Source: Treponema sp.
Lineage (GTDB): Bacteria > Spirochaetota > Spirochaetia > Treponematales > Treponemataceae
Assembly: GCA_024402475.1 (NCBI GenBank)
Contig: JAKSTQ010000019.1
Coordinates: forward strand, 1 to 43,349
DNA length: 43,349 nucleotides
Direction of reading: 5' to 3'
A program made the translations under genes and the position numbers. Positions 43,304-43,349 of this stretch are shown here, piece by piece (within the stretch, counting starts at the first letter, position 1; every line of letters begins with the position of its first letter). The notes under the pieces were generated by a model. The model had not been told where the DNA came from and made no database searches. It was given only the letters and a program-made list of their open reading frames with translations.

Positions 43304-43349
43304 GATGCACCACTGGTGCACGAGAGGTAAAAAAGTTTGAAAAAATTAT
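43304..43349 (+). other. Start of the next cassette
   Basis: A 7-bp dyad TGCACCA-C-TGGTGCA (43306-43320) follows the attC and is followed by AGAGGT, which could be a Shine-Dalgarno for a gene beyond the window edge. Confidence 0.35.

Overview
The window looks like chromosome of a Treponema-type spirochaete. A core flagellin of the FlaB class sits behind a sigma-28 promoter. Other pointers are an RpoN/HPF/HprK/HPr block, a type III glutamine synthetase, two c-di-GMP enzymes, a chemotaxis receptor, several lipoproteins, and the remains of an integron of the kind described in Treponema denticola. Most genes are housekeeping, moderately AT-rich and densely packed. The species cannot be fixed from sequence alone.

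Layout. Positions 1-1270 are a decayed left edge: the tail of an HD-GYP-like gene, a broken transposon accessory gene, a small membrane protein and a structured non-coding stretch. Positions 1271-13772 carry an esterase-like protein, a GGDEF-EAL protein, an SDR dehydrogenase, an AlkD-like protein divergent from a TetR regulator, a glycosyltransferase, a DUF4349 lipoprotein, a diguanylate cyclase, an MCP, a uridine phosphorylase and two unknowns. Positions 13878-18265 hold tRNA-Arg(CCT), a leftward operon prs - FGGY kinase - HAD phosphatase, a YczE/YitT-type membrane protein and tRNA-Leu(CAA). Positions 18378-25438 hold a DUF1015 protein divergent from rpoN, then hpf, an unknown gene, hprK, ptsH, lexA, holA and a PC4-like protein. 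Positions 25621-31538 hold two envelope proteins, a zinc-ribbon protein, purD and glnN. flaB follows at 31808. Leftward recR, ybaB and dnaX occupy 39176-41892.

Two accessory regions stand out. (1) Positions 32683-38586 are a 5.9 kb AT-rich island of seven genes between two near-identical copies of the flaB terminator. It carries a divergent XRE repressor with operator-like repeats, a tandem zinc-ribbon protein, an acidic coiled-coil protein, two membrane proteins, a DUF1232 protein and a large Sel1-repeat protein. No recombinase is present. This is the best candidate for an undescribed system. (2) From 42083 to the right edge lies the 3' remnant of a tyrosine recombinase resembling integron integrases, a cassette encoding a degenerate GT51-like protein, and a convincing attC hairpin with three extrahelical bases.

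A genome-style pattern runs through the core genes. At least twelve first-in-operon genes have a sigma-70 -10 box ending 6-9 nt before the start codon and no Shine-Dalgarno sequence, so their mRNAs should be leaderless or nearly so. Operon-internal genes and genes with longer leaders do have Shine-Dalgarno sequences.
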